From Arthrobacter ipis (GTDB lineage Bacteria; Actinomycetota; Actinomycetes; Actinomycetales; Micrococcaceae): a stretch of 64,000 nucleotides of DNA. The stretch spans positions 418,222 to 482,221 of the forward strand of contig NZ_JAAOXD010000003.1 in NCBI RefSeq assembly GCF_014694315.1, read 5' to 3'. The notes under the pieces are model-generated. The model saw only the letters and a list, made by a program, of their open reading frames with translations, ran no database searches and was not told the origin of the DNA. Below, one piece after another: positions 32,121 through 41,886 of this stretch. Position numbers and translations under genes: made by a program. The first letter of the stretch is position 1, and the number at the start of each line of letters is the position of its first letter.

Positions 32121-35100
32121 AGCGGGCCCTCCTTCCGTTCCGTGGCCGGCCCGTCCGGGCTGGCCTCAGCACCGAAGCCTACTCCGGCGCCCGCGGCGTC
32201 GGAATCGGAAAGGTCGTGATCCGTTTGATCAACGTTCGTTTCATCAGCGTTCGCTTGGTAAACGTCCGCCTGATCGGTGCCGGTCTGATCAATCTCAATT
32301 TGGCCAATGTCAGTCTGATCAGCGTCCCGCTCGTTCGCATCATCGTCACGGGTCAGCTCGTCGCCGAAACGGTCATCCGGGTTCTCGTACGCGGTCTCCT
32401 GTCCCGGCTGCTCGAGGTCACCCACCGCGAGGGTACTGACGTCGTCATCCAGGAAGAATCCCGGTGCGCCAACCGAGCGCACCGAAGGCGAAGGCTTCTC
32501 GAGTCCGAGGTATCCTCCGATCCTGTCTGCGCACGCCGAGGGATCGGTGAAGACCTCGATGGTCCACAGCGGCATGTACCGCCATCCGAGCCGCTCCAGC
32601 AACTGGGGGCGCAGCCGGCTGCGTTCCCGGACTGTCATCTGCCGGTACTGCTCGGTGCCGTCCGATTCTATGGCTACCGGCCGCGGAATGTCGGCGTCGT
32701 CCTGGCCCATGGTGCTGAGCGGATCCGCCGCCGCCACCACATCGATGGCGCCGTCGTACTGGTGCCATACGCGGGCACCGCGGGCCCGCAGCCGGTCGCC
32801 GAGATCAGCAACCAGAGGATCGGCCCCCAGCGCCTGTTCACTTGCCGCTGCCCGGGAGGCAGGGGTCCCCAGATCGGTGTTGCCGGAGATCTCACGGTCC
32901 AGAAGTTCGAAGAGGTCGACGGCGCCGTGGGCCAGCCGCGTCCGGTCAAGGTCCTCCGGCTTGAAGCACGTCAGGACGTGCAGCGACTGCCGTGCCCGGG
33001 TCATGGCCAGGGCGAACTTGGCCCGGCCCCCCTCGGCGGAAAGCGGACCGAAGCTGTGCAGGGCCCGGCCGTGCGGCGTCCGCCCGTAGCCCGGCGAGAA
33101 GATTACACGGTCGCGCACCAGCCCCTGGGCGCGTTCCAGGTCCACAACCCTGAAGGATTCTTCACCTGCCGTGAAGAATCCGGACAGTGAGGGATGGTTG
33201 GGCAGCTGCAGCCGGATGGACTCGCCGATGCGTGCCGCGTGCCGGAGGCTTGCGGTCACCACAGCCAGCGAGGTCCGCGGCCGGAGCCGTGCGTGTTCGA
33301 ACACGAGTTCAACCACCCGGTTGACCTCGGCCACCACCGATTCGACGCCCTCATGGTCCGCGCTGGGCAGGCCGGTGCCGTCGGGCAGATACTCGACCGT
33401 CAGAGCACGGTCCAGCCCGGTTGCCGACTGGCCCTCCGGCAGGCGGCGGAGGCCACCGTCGTAGAAGTTCTTGCTCAGCTGCAGCACCAGGTCCTCGTCC
33501 ACCGCGCGGTAGACAGAGCGCAGCGGCGCCGTCGGGAGCACCGCCGAAAGTGCGGTGAACGCGCTTTCGACACTCTGGTGCGACTGTTCGCCAGCGGCGA
33601 GCCGTTCCACTGCGACCGTGAAGGTCCGGGGGCTGGCGATCCTGTCATCGCCGAAGGCGATCACCTGCCGGGCGCGGGCGACGGCGGGAAGCACCGCCTG
33701 CAGCGACGTCGCCTCGGCGTCCAGGATCACTACGGCGTCAAACTTCTGCTCGGCCGGGAGGAGTCCGGTCATGAGGTAAGGGCTGACCGACCAGACGGGC
33801 ACCAGCATGGGAACCAGCCCGGGCGCCTGCGCCGTCAGCGCAGCCAGCGTGACGCGCCCGTCCTTGAGCAGGCTTCGGAGCAGGTCCGCCTGGCGGGCGT
33901 GCTCCTCGATGCCCGCGCGCCAGCGCCCGGCCAGCTTCCATCGCAGCCGTCCCGCGCCGCTGGCGATGTGCGCGTTGTCTGCGAGCCGGTACTCCGCCTC
34001 AAGCTGGCGCAGCGCGTCGCCGTCGGACATGGCAAGGTAGTCGTCTCCGCTGATCATCGCTTCGAGCGCCGACTGCCACCAGGCCAGGTCAAGTTCGGCA
34101 GCGACAGACCCGGCCCCGACCTCGCGTTCCGAGAGATCCGCCAGCAGCTCCCCCAGCCCGTGCTCGCGCATGTTCTCGATGAGCAGCGTGCGCTCGGGCA
34201 AGGTCTGCAGCGTCTGCGTGTCCGCGACCAGCCGTTCCAGTCGCTCCATGAGCTCCGGGTACGGAATGTTTTCAAGCGAACCGCCGGCGGCCGTATGCCG
34301 CAGGGCGTCTCCCAGCATCTTCATCTCGCGGGTCAGTCCGCGGTGCATGATGCTGATCTCGGCCAGGCCGGACGGCACCGCCGGATGCCGCTGCGTGGTG
34401 GCGTACCCGGCCCACTGGGAACGCTGTTCCTGGACCAGTACCAGCGAACTGTGCAGATCGGCGATATGCACTCCGGGCCGGACGTACTCCTTGGCCACCC
34501 GTCGCAGGCGGGACCGCTGCATCGAGGCCATGTCGATGCCTCGCTCCCTGCGCCAGGACGAGGACGCCGTGGCGGAAATCAGGTCGGTCACGGGCCGGTC
34601 AAAAATATCGGGGGTGAACTTGTCCAGGCTTTCACGGACGGCCACGAGGAGCTTGAGCTGGGAGCCCCATTCGGCGAAGGTGGTGCCCAGCCGGATTTCT
34701 GCGTGGCTGGCCACCTCCTTCATCCGTTCCTGAAGCAGCGGCAGCTTTTTGGCCACCGCACGCGCAAGCTCCTGCGCTTCCTCGGTTTCCTTGCGCGTGA
34801 CCAGCCGCGCACCGTGCCAGGGGCTGGTGGTCGACGCCCTGCTGAACGCACCGAGTTCGGCGGCGCGCTTCAGACGGCCGGCCAGCTCCTCGCGGTCCCG
34901 GATGCTGTCCAGGACGCTGCGCTTCAGGCGGACGGTGGTGGCCGGGGCGGGCTGGATGGAGGTGAGTTCCGCGAGCGACTGCATCGCCTGATAGGGCGAG
35001 CAGCCCCACCGCTGGCGGACATTGTGCAGCGACGCAACGTGGTCCAGTAGGGCATGGCGGTGCTCGGTGAGGGTCTTGTGCAGGCCGCCAAGCTGCGGCT

Positions 35101-36196
35101 CCTGGGCCTTCTCGTTGCGCACAATGGCGCGCACCAACTGGCCTTTGAGCTGCTGCGGTGTTGCATTTCCGGACAACTGGAAAAGGATGGAGTCCAGGCC
35201 CAGGCCCTCGAGGCGCCCGGCCACCTCATTAAGGCTGGCACGCCGGTCCCCCACCACCAGGACGGTCTTGCCTTCGTCCACGAGTGCACCGATGGTGTTG
35301 ATGGCCGTCTGGGTCTGGCCGGTGCCGGGCGGGCTGCTCACCACCAGCGAGTCGCCTGCCCGGACGGCGTCAATCACATACTGCTGGTCGGCGTCGGCGT
35401 CGAGGAGCAGCAGCTCTTCCGCCGGGTCCCGCTCGTCCACGCTGGGGAAGCGCCCGGGCTGGAGCGCGGGCACGTCGACGATCTCACCCGACGACGTCTT
35501 AGCCAGCGAGGCCACCAGTTCGTTCTGACCGTTGATCCACGGATCGTCGAGGTTCCCGGAAAGGTCCGCGAAGGTCGAGACGAGCAGGTTGTGCTCCACG
35601 TCGGCGCCGTGGATCGGCTTGACCAGGGTGCTGATCCGGTCCAGCACTGGCAGGGGGTCGAACCGCGCGGTGCTGTACGCCATCCGTGTCACCGCGTTGA
35701 CGTCGAACACGATCCCGTGGATGGTTTTCAGGTGACGGATCAGGGCGGGGTTGATGCGTGCCTGTTCCGTGAGCTGCAGTTCGTAGTCATCTTCCCCGGG
35801 GCGGATGGTGAGCGACATGGCAGTCAGCATCACCGGCGCCGAGACGCGCTGCGGTTTGCCGCCGACGGCGGAGGTCCACGCCACGGTGCCGGCCGAGAAG
35901 TATCCGGCCTCGATGCCGCGGTCATTGGCCAGTTCGAAGATCTTGGAGCGCAGGTTCCGGCAGGCCCGCGCAGCCACGACGTACTGCTGCTGGTCCCGGA
36001 TCAGGGTGGAAAGCCTTGTGCGGCGCCCGGCCATGAGCTGCGCCAGGCCCGAAGGATGCGCGTGCGTAAGGTCGATGGAACCCTCGGGCGTCTTGGTGAA
36101 GCGCAGCATGGTGTCTGCCCCCGTAACGGGCTTGAGCCCGGACAGCCACTTCCTGAGCTCCTCCGAACCCTCGGAGTCGACCTGACCTACTGACAC
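32117..36196 (-). CDS. large SF1 helicase-like protein with altered Walker motifs and C-terminal nuclease-like domain
   Basis: 1359 residues from a GTG preceded by AAGAAGG; ATG at 36247 is an alternative. An N-terminal domain (HAHPSGLAQLMAGRRTRLST) is followed by an SF1-type ATPase core. Walker A reads SSPPGTGQTQT, with Q294 replacing the invariant lysine. Walker B reads VVILDAEAT (about 826), Asp-Ala in place of Asp-Glu. The late helicase motif FALAMTRARQSLHVL is kept. Residues ~1130-1230 resemble a Vsr/MTES_1575 endonuclease-like domain (AIDVVAAADP, PVAIESDG, RLRPQLLERLGWRYMPLWTI). An acidic repeat tail closes it. It probably binds DNA; ATP hydrolysis is doubtful. Confidence 0.82.
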   Translation of the reverse strand: MSVGQVDSEGSEELRKWLSGLKPVTGADTMLRFTKTPEGSIDLTHAHPSGLAQLMAGRRTRLSTLIRDQQQYVVAARACRNLRSKIFELANDRGIEAGYFSAGTVAWTSAVGGKPQRVSAPVMLTAMSLTIRPGEDDYELQLTEQARINPALIRHLKTIHGIVFDVNAVTRMAYSTARFDPLPVLDRISTLVKPIHGADVEHNLLVSTFADLSGNLDDPWINGQNELVASLAKTSSGEIVDVPALQPGRFPSVDERDPAEELLLLDADADQQYVIDAVRAGDSLVVSSPPGTGQTQTAINTIGALVDEGKTVLVVGDRRASLNEVAGRLEGLGLDSILFQLSGNATPQQLKGQLVRAIVRNEKAQEPQLGGLHKTLTEHRHALLDHVASLHNVRQRWGCSPYQAMQSLAELTSIQPAPATTVRLKRSVLDSIRDREELAGRLKRAAELGAFSRASTTSPWHGARLVTRKETEEAQELARAVAKKLPLLQERMKEVASHAEIRLGTTFAEWGSQLKLLVAVRESLDKFTPDIFDRPVTDLISATASSSWRRERGIDMASMQRSRLRRVAKEYVRPGVHIADLHSSLVLVQEQRSQWAGYATTQRHPAVPSGLAEISIMHRGLTREMKMLGDALRHTAAGGSLENIPYPELMERLERLVADTQTLQTLPERTLLIENMREHGLGELLADLSEREVGAGSVAAELDLAWWQSALEAMISGDDYLAMSDGDALRQLEAEYRLADNAHIASGAGRLRWKLAGRWRAGIEEHARQADLLRSLLKDGRVTLAALTAQAPGLVPMLVPVWSVSPYLMTGLLPAEQKFDAVVILDAEATSLQAVLPAVARARQVIAFGDDRIASPRTFTVAVERLAAGEQSHQSVESAFTALSAVLPTAPLRSVYRAVDEDLVLQLSKNFYDGGLRRLPEGQSATGLDRALTVEYLPDGTGLPSADHEGVESVVAEVNRVVELVFEHARLRPRTSLAVVTASLRHAARIGESIRLQLPNHPSLSGFFTAGEESFRVVDLERAQGLVRDRVIFSPGYGRTPHGRALHSFGPLSAEGGRAKFALAMTRARQSLHVLTCFKPEDLDRTRLAHGAVDLFELLDREISGNTDLGTPASRAAASEQALGADPLVADLGDRLRARGARVWHQYDGAIDVVAAADPLSTMGQDDADIPRPVAIESDGTEQYRQMTVRERSRLRPQLLERLGWRYMPLWTIEVFTDPSACADRIGGYLGLEKPSPSVRSVGAPGFFLDDDVSTLAVGDLEQPGQETAYENPDDRFGDELTRDDDANERDADQTDIGQIEIDQTGTDQADVYQANADETNVDQTDHDLSDSDAAGAGVGFGAEASPDGPATERKEGPL
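32186..32320 (-). repeat. nine degenerate 15-bp units encoding pentapeptides
   Basis: The acidic tail of the helicase-like protein divides into five-residue units: DQTDI, GQIEI, DQTGT, DQADV, YQANA, DETNV, DQTDH, DLSDS, DAAGA. The DNA is correspondingly periodic at 15 bp and is more AT-rich than its flanks. Confidence 0.75.
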
Positions 36197-36363
36197 TGCT
36201 GCCTTCTTTTCTGTGCTTGCGCGTGACACCTTGGACCATACGGGCATAGTTTCGAGCGTAGCCGGAAACCGCCCCGGTTGAGAGACCGCAACACTGGGAC
36301 GGCCCAAGTTGCGGCGCATTTCGCACCGCTGCCGGCATGCCGGATGCCATACCGGGGTAAGCA

Positions 36364-36397
36364 AAATGGCCGGCCTCCCTGAGGAGGCCGGCCATTT
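36364..36397 (-). terminator. guaA terminator
   Basis: 15-bp perfect stem (36364-36378 with 36383-36397) and a 4-base loop, 8 bp past the guaA stop. Read leftward it runs into TTTTGCTT. It separates guaA from the helicase-like gene. Confidence 0.9.
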
Positions 36398-36405
36398 CTA
36401 CAACG

Positions 36406-37995
36406 CTATTCCCACTCGATGGTTCCCGGCGGCTTGCTGGTGACGTCAAGCACCACCCGGTTGACGCCGTCCACCTCGTTGGTGATCCGGTTGGAGATCC
36501 GTGCCAGCAAATCGTACGGAAGCCGCGACCAGTCGGCCGTCATGGCGTCCTCGGAGGAGACGGGGCGCAGCACGATCGGGTGGCCGTACGTGCGGCCGTC
36601 GCCCTGGACGCCGACGCTGCGGACGTCCGCCAGCAGCACCACAGGCATCTGCCAGACGTCGTTGTCGAGTCCGGCAGCGGTCAGTTCGGCGCGGGCGATG
36701 GCGTCTGCCTTGCGCAGCAGGTCCAGACGTTCCTTGGTGACTTCGCCGACGATGCGGATCCCCAGGCCGGGGCCGGGGAAGGGCTGGCGCCCGACGATTT
36801 CCTGCGGCAGGCCGAGCTGGGCACCCACGGCACGCACCTCGTCCTTGAACAGGGCACGCAGCGGCTCGACCAGCTCGAACTGCAGGTCCTCCGGCAGCCC
36901 GCCCACGTTGTGGTGGCTCTTGATGTTGGCTGCGCCCTCGCCGCCACCGGATTCGACGACGTCCGGGTACAGGGTGCCCTGCACGAGGAACTTGATCTTT
37001 TCGCCATGCGCTGCGGCGTCGGCGATGATGGCACGCTCGGCCTCTTCGAAGGCCCGGATGAACTCACGGCCGATGATCTTGCGCTTGGTTTCGGGGTCGC
37101 TGACGCCGGCCAGCGCCGACTGGAAACGCTCCTGCTCGTTGGCCACGTAGAGGTTCACTCCGGTGGCGGCAACGAAGTCGCGCTCCACCTGCTCGGCCTC
37201 GCCTTCGCGCAGCAGCCCGTGGTCGACGAAGACACAGGTCAGCTGGTCGCCGACGGCACGCTGGACGAGGGCTGCGGCAACGGCCGAGTCCACGCCGCCG
37301 GAGAGGCCGCAGATGACACGGGCATCACCGATTTGCTTGCGGATGCGATCCACCTGCTCCTCGAGGATGTTGCCCGTGGTCCAGTTCGGTTCCAGCTTGG
37401 CGCCCTTGAAGAGGAAGTTTTCCAGCACCTGCTGACCGTAGGCGGAGTGCTTCACCTCGGGGTGCCACTGCACGCCGTACAGGCACTTCTCCTCGTTGGC
37501 GAATGCGGCAACTTCCGCGCCCGCCGTGGTGGCCAGCACCTCGAAGCCCTCGGGAGCCTCGTGGACGGAGTCGCCGTGGCTCATCCAGGTGTTCTGGTGC
37601 TGGGGCATTCCCTCGAGGACGGAACGGCCTTCGCCGAGGATGGTGGTCTGGGTGGAGCCGTACTCCCGCAGGCCGGTCTTGTCGACCTTGCCGCCGAGGG
37701 CGTTGGCCATGGCCTGGAAGCCGTAGCAGATGCCGAAGACCGGGACGCCGGCGTCAAAAAGGTCGGCGCCAACGCTCGGGGCGCCGTCCGCGTACACGCT
37801 GGCGGGGCCGCCGGAGAGGATGATGGCGGCAGGGTTCTTGGCCAGGAGCTGCTCAGTGCTGTGGGTATGCGGAACCACTTCCGAATACACATTCGCTTCC
37901 CGGACGCGGCGGGCAATCAGCTGCGCGTACTGGGCACCGTAGTCAACAACCAGCACCGGCTTCTGGGAAGTCTGGGATGCAGTGGGAGTAGTCAC
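36406..37995 (-). CDS. guaA: GMP synthase (glutamine-hydrolysing)
   Basis: Converts XMP to GMP with glutamine and ATP. The 529-residue protein holds a class I glutamine amidotransferase ([20 protein letters not shown]; nucleophile C90 in [10 protein letters not shown]; His/Glu in [10 protein letters not shown]). An ATP-pyrophosphatase domain follows ([30 protein letters not shown]), then the dimerisation domain ending KPPGTIEWE. It acts after IMP dehydrogenase, encoded by guaB 10 kb away in the same direction. It ends at a strong terminator. Confidence 0.97.
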   Translation of the reverse strand: MTTPTASQTSQKPVLVVDYGAQYAQLIARRVREANVYSEVVPHTHSTEQLLAKNPAAIILSGGPASVYADGAPSVGADLFDAGVPVFGICYGFQAMANALGGKVDKTGLREYGSTQTTILGEGRSVLEGMPQHQNTWMSHGDSVHEAPEGFEVLATTAGAEVAAFANEEKCLYGVQWHPEVKHSAYGQQVLENFLFKGAKLEPNWTTGNILEEQVDRIRKQIGDARVICGLSGGVDSAVAAALVQRAVGDQLTCVFVDHGLLREGEAEQVERDFVAATGVNLYVANEQERFQSALAGVSDPETKRKIIGREFIRAFEEAERAIIADAAAHGEKIKFLVQGTLYPDVVESGGGEGAANIKSHHNVGGLPEDLQFELVEPLRALFKDEVRAVGAQLGLPQEIVGRQPFPGPGLGIRIVGEVTKERLDLLRKADAIARAELTAAGLDNDVWQMPVVLLADVRSVGVQGDGRTYGHPIVLRPVSSEDAMTADWSRLPYDLLARISNRITNEVDGVNRVVLDVTSKPPGTIEWE

Positions 37996-38064
37996 CGTAC
38001 TAGCCTACTTTGCGCGCTTGCCCCGACGCATCTTGAGCGGGCCCGCTGTGACGCACGGAACGGA

Positions 38065-38565
38065 TCAGTAACGGCTGGCGGCCTGGGGGTTGGCAGCGAG
38101 TTCAGCCTCGACCTCGGCGTGGAACTTCTTCTCCACGATGAAGGACAGCAACGGGACCACGCCGCCGAGTGCCAGCAGGATCATCTTGCCGAACGGCCAC
38201 CGCATCAGTGTCCACAGGCGGAAGTTGGACATCAGGTACACGACGTACATCCAGCCGTGGACGATGAGCACGGTCACGGACACGTTGAATCCGCCGAGGA
38301 CGCCCTTCGGTTCCGCCTGTGCGAAGCCGAAGCCGAACGGCTGGCCGGTCAGGGCGTCCGTTCCGCCGGCGAAGAGGTACTGGCCGAAGGCGTAGCGGGC
38401 AACGAGCTCCGCGCACAGCAGCAGCAGCATGGCACCCGTGAGGTAGGCCATGACCTTGTAGAACTTCAGGGCGGAGCGGATCTGCGCCTCCGTGCCGCCA
38501 AAGCGTCGCTTCTTCGCCGCCCCGGTCGGGTTGGAGGGCTGGATGGCCGGCTTGGGTTCGATCAT
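38065..38565 (-). CDS. DUF3817 domain membrane protein
   Basis: 166 residues from the ATG at 38565 (AAAGG upstream). A disordered 28-residue leader precedes three to four membrane helices: FYKVMAYLTGAMLLLLCAEL, VTVLIVHGWMYVVYLMSNFR and MILLALGGVVPLLSFIVEKK. The HGWMYVVYL pattern and the C-terminal VEKK fit DUF3817. Its start overlaps the SURF1 stop (ATGA, 38562-38565), so it is coupled to SURF1 and may relate to cytochrome-oxidase assembly. That role is inference. Confidence 0.85.
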   Translation of the reverse strand: MIEPKPAIQPSNPTGAAKKRRFGGTEAQIRSALKFYKVMAYLTGAMLLLLCAELVARYAFGQYLFAGGTDALTGQPFGFGFAQAEPKGVLGGFNVSVTVLIVHGWMYVVYLMSNFRLWTLMRWPFGKMILLALGGVVPLLSFIVEKKFHAEVEAELAANPQAASRY

Positions 38566-39425
38566 GGCTGTACCTTTTGTTGGATCTCGTTGGGTTGGGT
38601 AGGTTCTGGTCCGCCGCTGCCACCGGCGGCGTGGTCCCCGCTGCCGTAATCCTCGGCGTCCTCGAGGCTCCTGCGGTAGTCGTCCTTGACCAGCCGCCAC
38701 CAGATGAACAGGGCGAAGCCGGCGAAAACGATCCACTCCACGGAGTAGAACAGGTTCAGCCAGTTGACCTTCGCGGCCGGGGGCTGGGCGGCGACGCCGA
38801 GCGGCACCAGACGGCTGCCGGCGGCTGCACCGACGTCGGCCGTTCCCGACTTTTCCGCGGTGGCGGAAACGAAGGCGGGGTAGCTGCTGACGTTCCAGGC
38901 GTTGATGAGTTCAGCCACGGACACCGCCGTCGCCCGGCCGGGTTCAGGGGCCGTGCCCGGCACCGGGGCCTCGGACGGCAGGAGCCGTCCGGTCAGCCGG
39001 ATGACGCCCGACGGCGGGGCGCTGGCGTCGGCGGGATCAGCGATCCAGCCGCGGGCCACCGGTATGTAGGTTTTCGGTGAGGCAGCCGCGCCCTTGAGCA
39101 CCGGGGCGTCTGCCACCGCGAAGGCCGTGACCACCCAGTATCCGGTCTTACCGTCCTTGAGCCGGCCCGGAACCAGGACCTGTTTGGCCGGATCGTAGGT
39201 ACCGGATGCTGTGACCATCTGGTCCGCCACCGAGCCGCGGAAGAAGTCGCCGGGCTGCAGGGTTTTCGTCAGGGCCTGGACCTGCTCCGTGGTGGGGCTG
39301 ACCGGCACTTCGGGCTGCGTGGAACGGCCGAACTGCCATTGACTCAGGAGCACAAAGACACCCGAAACGGCGATCGCAAAGACCAGGCCTGCGATCCACC
39401 GGGGCTGGAGGGCTGTTTTCCACAC
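38562..39425 (-). CDS. SURF1-family cytochrome oxidase biogenesis protein
   Basis: 287 residues with SURF1 topology: an N-terminal helix (WIAGLVFAIAVSGVFVLLSQ) followed by WQFGRSTQ, an external domain and a C-terminal helix (YSVEWIVFAGFALFIWWRLV). Family marks include GTYDPAKQVLVPGR, GYWVVTAFAV, IPVARGWI and RLTGRLLPSE. SURF1 helps haem a insertion into aa3-type cytochrome oxidase. It begins with GTG and is coupled to the DUF3817 gene. The charged C-terminal 40 residues are disordered. Confidence 0.92.
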   Translation of the reverse strand: MWKTALQPRWIAGLVFAIAVSGVFVLLSQWQFGRSTQPEVPVSPTTEQVQALTKTLQPGDFFRGSVADQMVTASGTYDPAKQVLVPGRLKDGKTGYWVVTAFAVADAPVLKGAAASPKTYIPVARGWIADPADASAPPSGVIRLTGRLLPSEAPVPGTAPEPGRATAVSVAELINAWNVSSYPAFVSATAEKSGTADVGAAAGSRLVPLGVAAQPPAAKVNWLNLFYSVEWIVFAGFALFIWWRLVKDDYRRSLEDAEDYGSGDHAAGGSGGPEPTQPNEIQQKVQP

Positions 39426-39498
39426 CCCTTAACGTTACTTCGTCCGTGTGTAGAACAACGAAACGCCTGCCCAGGAGCGTGCCAACGAGTGGGCAACG

Positions 39499-39987
39499 CT
39501 AGTGGTCGAAGAAGACCAGGCTTGAGTTGATGAGCTCTGCAATGATGTCGGCGTCGTAGGCCCGGCGCAGCGACTCACGGAAGGATTCCTTGGACAGGGA
39601 CCGCGCCAGGGTGGCGAGGACCTCGAGGTGGTCGGAGAATGAGCTGGCCGGCGTGGCGATGAGCAGGACCACAGTGGCGGGGCCGTCCGCGGCCCCAAAG
39701 TCCAGGGCCTTGCCGTACTTGGTGATTCCCACGGCGATCGAGGTCTCGGAGACAAACTCGCTGCGGGCGTGGGGCAGGCCCACTCCCCCGGGCAAGCCGG
39801 TGGCCAGCTGGTGCTCACGGGCGTTGACGTGTGCCAGGAAACCCTCAAGGTCTGAGACGCGGCCGGCGTCGAACAGCTTCCGGGCCAGCTGGCCGGCTGC
39901 GTCCACCTTGTCCGCGGCGTCCATTTCGAGGATCACCATGTCGGGTGTGGTGAGCTCGGCATCGTAACGGTCCAGTGGTTCCGCCAA
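39499..39987 (-). CDS. stand-alone PTS fructose/mannitol-type EIIA protein
   Basis: 162-residue phosphocarrier domain. The phospho-accepting His is H73 in GLPHARSEFV; KVDAAGQLARKLFDAGRVSD, DGPATVVLLIATPASSFSDH and LATLARSLSKESFRESLRRA are typical of the PTS_EIIA_2 fold. No EIIB or EIIC lies nearby, so it may act in regulation or serve a distant permease. It follows glpD by 50 bp on the same strand, which hints at a link with glycerol metabolism. Confidence 0.88.
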   Translation of the reverse strand: MAEPLDRYDAELTTPDMVILEMDAADKVDAAGQLARKLFDAGRVSDLEGFLAHVNAREHQLATGLPGGVGLPHARSEFVSETSIAVGITKYGKALDFGAADGPATVVLLIATPASSFSDHLEVLATLARSLSKESFRESLRRAYDADIIAELINSSLVFFDH

Positions 39988-40037
39988 GTGGTGTCCCTTC
40001 AGTGAGGCCGGGGCCCGTCCGGCGGCGGTCTGCGATC

Positions 40038-41789
40038 TCAGCGCAGCGGGACGATGTCCTCCGCGCCCAGCCGGGCAGCATCGGCCGATTCATCATCGGG
40101 CTGCTGCTGACTGAGCCGTTCGGCTTCCACCCGCGCAAGGTAATGCTTGATTTCGCTTTCCCGCTGCGCATCGCTCCAGCCAAGAATTTCTCCCATAAGC
40201 TTAGCGACTACCGGGACGGCAGACACACCGCGGTCCCACGCCTCGATGGAAATCCGGGTGCGCCGGGTCAGGACGTCATGCACATGCCGGGCACCCTCAT
40301 GGGTTGCGGCGTAGACTGCCTCGGCCTGCAGGTAGTCGTCGGCGCCGGGCAGCGGTTCGGCCAGTTCGGGCCGGTCCTGGATGATGGCCAGCACCTCAGA
40401 CGTCATGGATCCGTAGCGGTTCAGTAGGTGCTCCACGCGTGCTACGTGCACCCCTGATTCCTCGGCGGTCCGGTTCCGGCGGTTCCAGGCGGCCCTGAAC
40501 CCGCTGGCTCCGAGCAGCGGAATGGTCTCAGTGCAGCTCGGCGGCACGCGCTCGTCCATGCTGCGGACGGCTTCGTCCACGGCGTCCTTGGCCATGACGC
40601 GGTACGTGGTCCATTTGCCGCCGGCCACCACCACCAGGCCGGGCACGGGGTGGGCCACGATGTGCTCGCGGGAGAGCTTTGCCGTGGAGTCGCTTTCTCC
40701 GGCCAGCAGCGGCCGCAGCCCGGCGTAGACACCCTCCACGTCCTCCCGGGTCAGGGGCCGCTTGAGGACTTTGTTCACGTGCTCCAGGATGTAATCGATG
40801 TCCTTGCTGGACGCCGCGGGGTGGGCCTTGTCCAGGTGCCAGTCGGTGTCCGTGGTGCCGATGATCCAGTGCCGCCCCCACGGGATGACGAACAGCACGG
40901 ACTTCTCGGTCCGCAGGATCAGCCCGACCGTCGACTGGAAGCGGTCGCGCGGCACCACCAGGTGGATGCCCTTGGACGCGCGCACCTTCAGCTGGCCGCG
41001 GTCGGTGACCATGGCCTGGGTTTCGTCCGTCCAGACCCCGGTGGCGTTGATGACCTGCTTGGCGCGGATGTTGAAGTTGGAGCCGTCTTCGCGGTTCACC
41101 ACCTTGGCTCCCACCACCCGCTCGCCTTCACGCAGGAAATCGACGACGGCGGTCTGGTTGACCGCGTGCGCGCCGTAGTAGGCGGCGGTCCGCACCAGGT
41201 TTGCCACGTACTTGGCGTCGTCCACCTGGCCGTCGTAGTAGCGGATCGAGCCGACGAAGGCGTCATCCTTCAGGCTCGGGGCCGCGCGCAGGGTGCCCCG
41301 GCGCGACAGGTGCTTGTGGAACGGCACGCCCCGCTTGTGCCCGCCGGAAATGGACATGGCGTCGTACAGCGCGATGCCTGCACCAATGTACGGCCGCTCG
41401 ACGAAGTGTTTAGTCAGCGGGTACAGGAAGGGCACCGGCCGGGCCAGGTGCGGCGCCAGCTCGGAGAGCAGCAGCCCCCGTTCCTGCAGCGCCTCCTTCA
41501 CCAGTGCGAAGTCGAGCATTTCGAGGTAACGGAGGCCGCCGTGGATGAGCTTGGAGGACCGCGATGAGGTCCCGGCAGCCCAGTCGCTGGCTTCCACGAT
41601 GCCGACGCTCAGGCCGCGGGTGACGGCGTCGAGAGCCACCCCGGTGCCGACGATGCCGCCGCCGACGATGAGGATGTCCAGTTCCTTGCCCGGCTCCGTT
41701 GAAGCCTTGAGCGCGGCCAGCGCGGACTCCCGCGCCTCGGGGCCCAGGGCTCCGCTGGCAGCCGCCGGACGTTCACCGAAACCGGTCAT
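40038..41789 (-). CDS. glpD: aerobic glycerol-3-phosphate dehydrogenase
   Basis: Membrane-associated FAD enzyme oxidising sn-glycerol-3-phosphate to DHAP with electron transfer to quinone. The 583-residue protein has the N-terminal FAD motif ILIVGGGIVGTGVALDAVTR and the family signatures GTSSRSSKLIHGGLRYLE, VINATGVWTD, HLVVPRDRF and IIGTTDTDWHLD. LSREHIVAHPVPGLVVVAGG and GKWTTYRVMAKDAVDEA follow, then the C-terminal helical domain. The PTS IIA gene follows at 50 bp. No glpF or glpK is in the window. Confidence 0.96.
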   Translation of the reverse strand: MTGFGERPAAASGALGPEARESALAALKASTEPGKELDILIVGGGIVGTGVALDAVTRGLSVGIVEASDWAAGTSSRSSKLIHGGLRYLEMLDFALVKEALQERGLLLSELAPHLARPVPFLYPLTKHFVERPYIGAGIALYDAMSISGGHKRGVPFHKHLSRRGTLRAAPSLKDDAFVGSIRYYDGQVDDAKYVANLVRTAAYYGAHAVNQTAVVDFLREGERVVGAKVVNREDGSNFNIRAKQVINATGVWTDETQAMVTDRGQLKVRASKGIHLVVPRDRFQSTVGLILRTEKSVLFVIPWGRHWIIGTTDTDWHLDKAHPAASSKDIDYILEHVNKVLKRPLTREDVEGVYAGLRPLLAGESDSTAKLSREHIVAHPVPGLVVVAGGKWTTYRVMAKDAVDEAVRSMDERVPPSCTETIPLLGASGFRAAWNRRNRTAEESGVHVARVEHLLNRYGSMTSEVLAIIQDRPELAEPLPGADDYLQAEAVYAATHEGARHVHDVLTRRTRISIEAWDRGVSAVPVVAKLMGEILGWSDAQRESEIKHYLARVEAERLSQQQPDDESADAARLGAEDIVPLR

Positions 41790-41886
41790 GACAGGCCTCC
41801 ATCCTCATCGAACGTTGTAGTTCACCAGAGTACTTCGTACGCCTGCCGATGGGCAGGGTGCAGACTGTGTTGCCGAGGGCCGCGGA

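Noticed and set aside
33194..35050. 618-residue rightward open frame
   Set aside because: Exact antisense of the helicase-like gene; composition is Gly/Arg/His-rich with no motif. It is a GC-rich shadow frame.
36580..38649. 689-residue rightward open frame
   Set aside because: Antisense to guaA and the DUF3817 gene; no recognisable domain, low-complexity composition.
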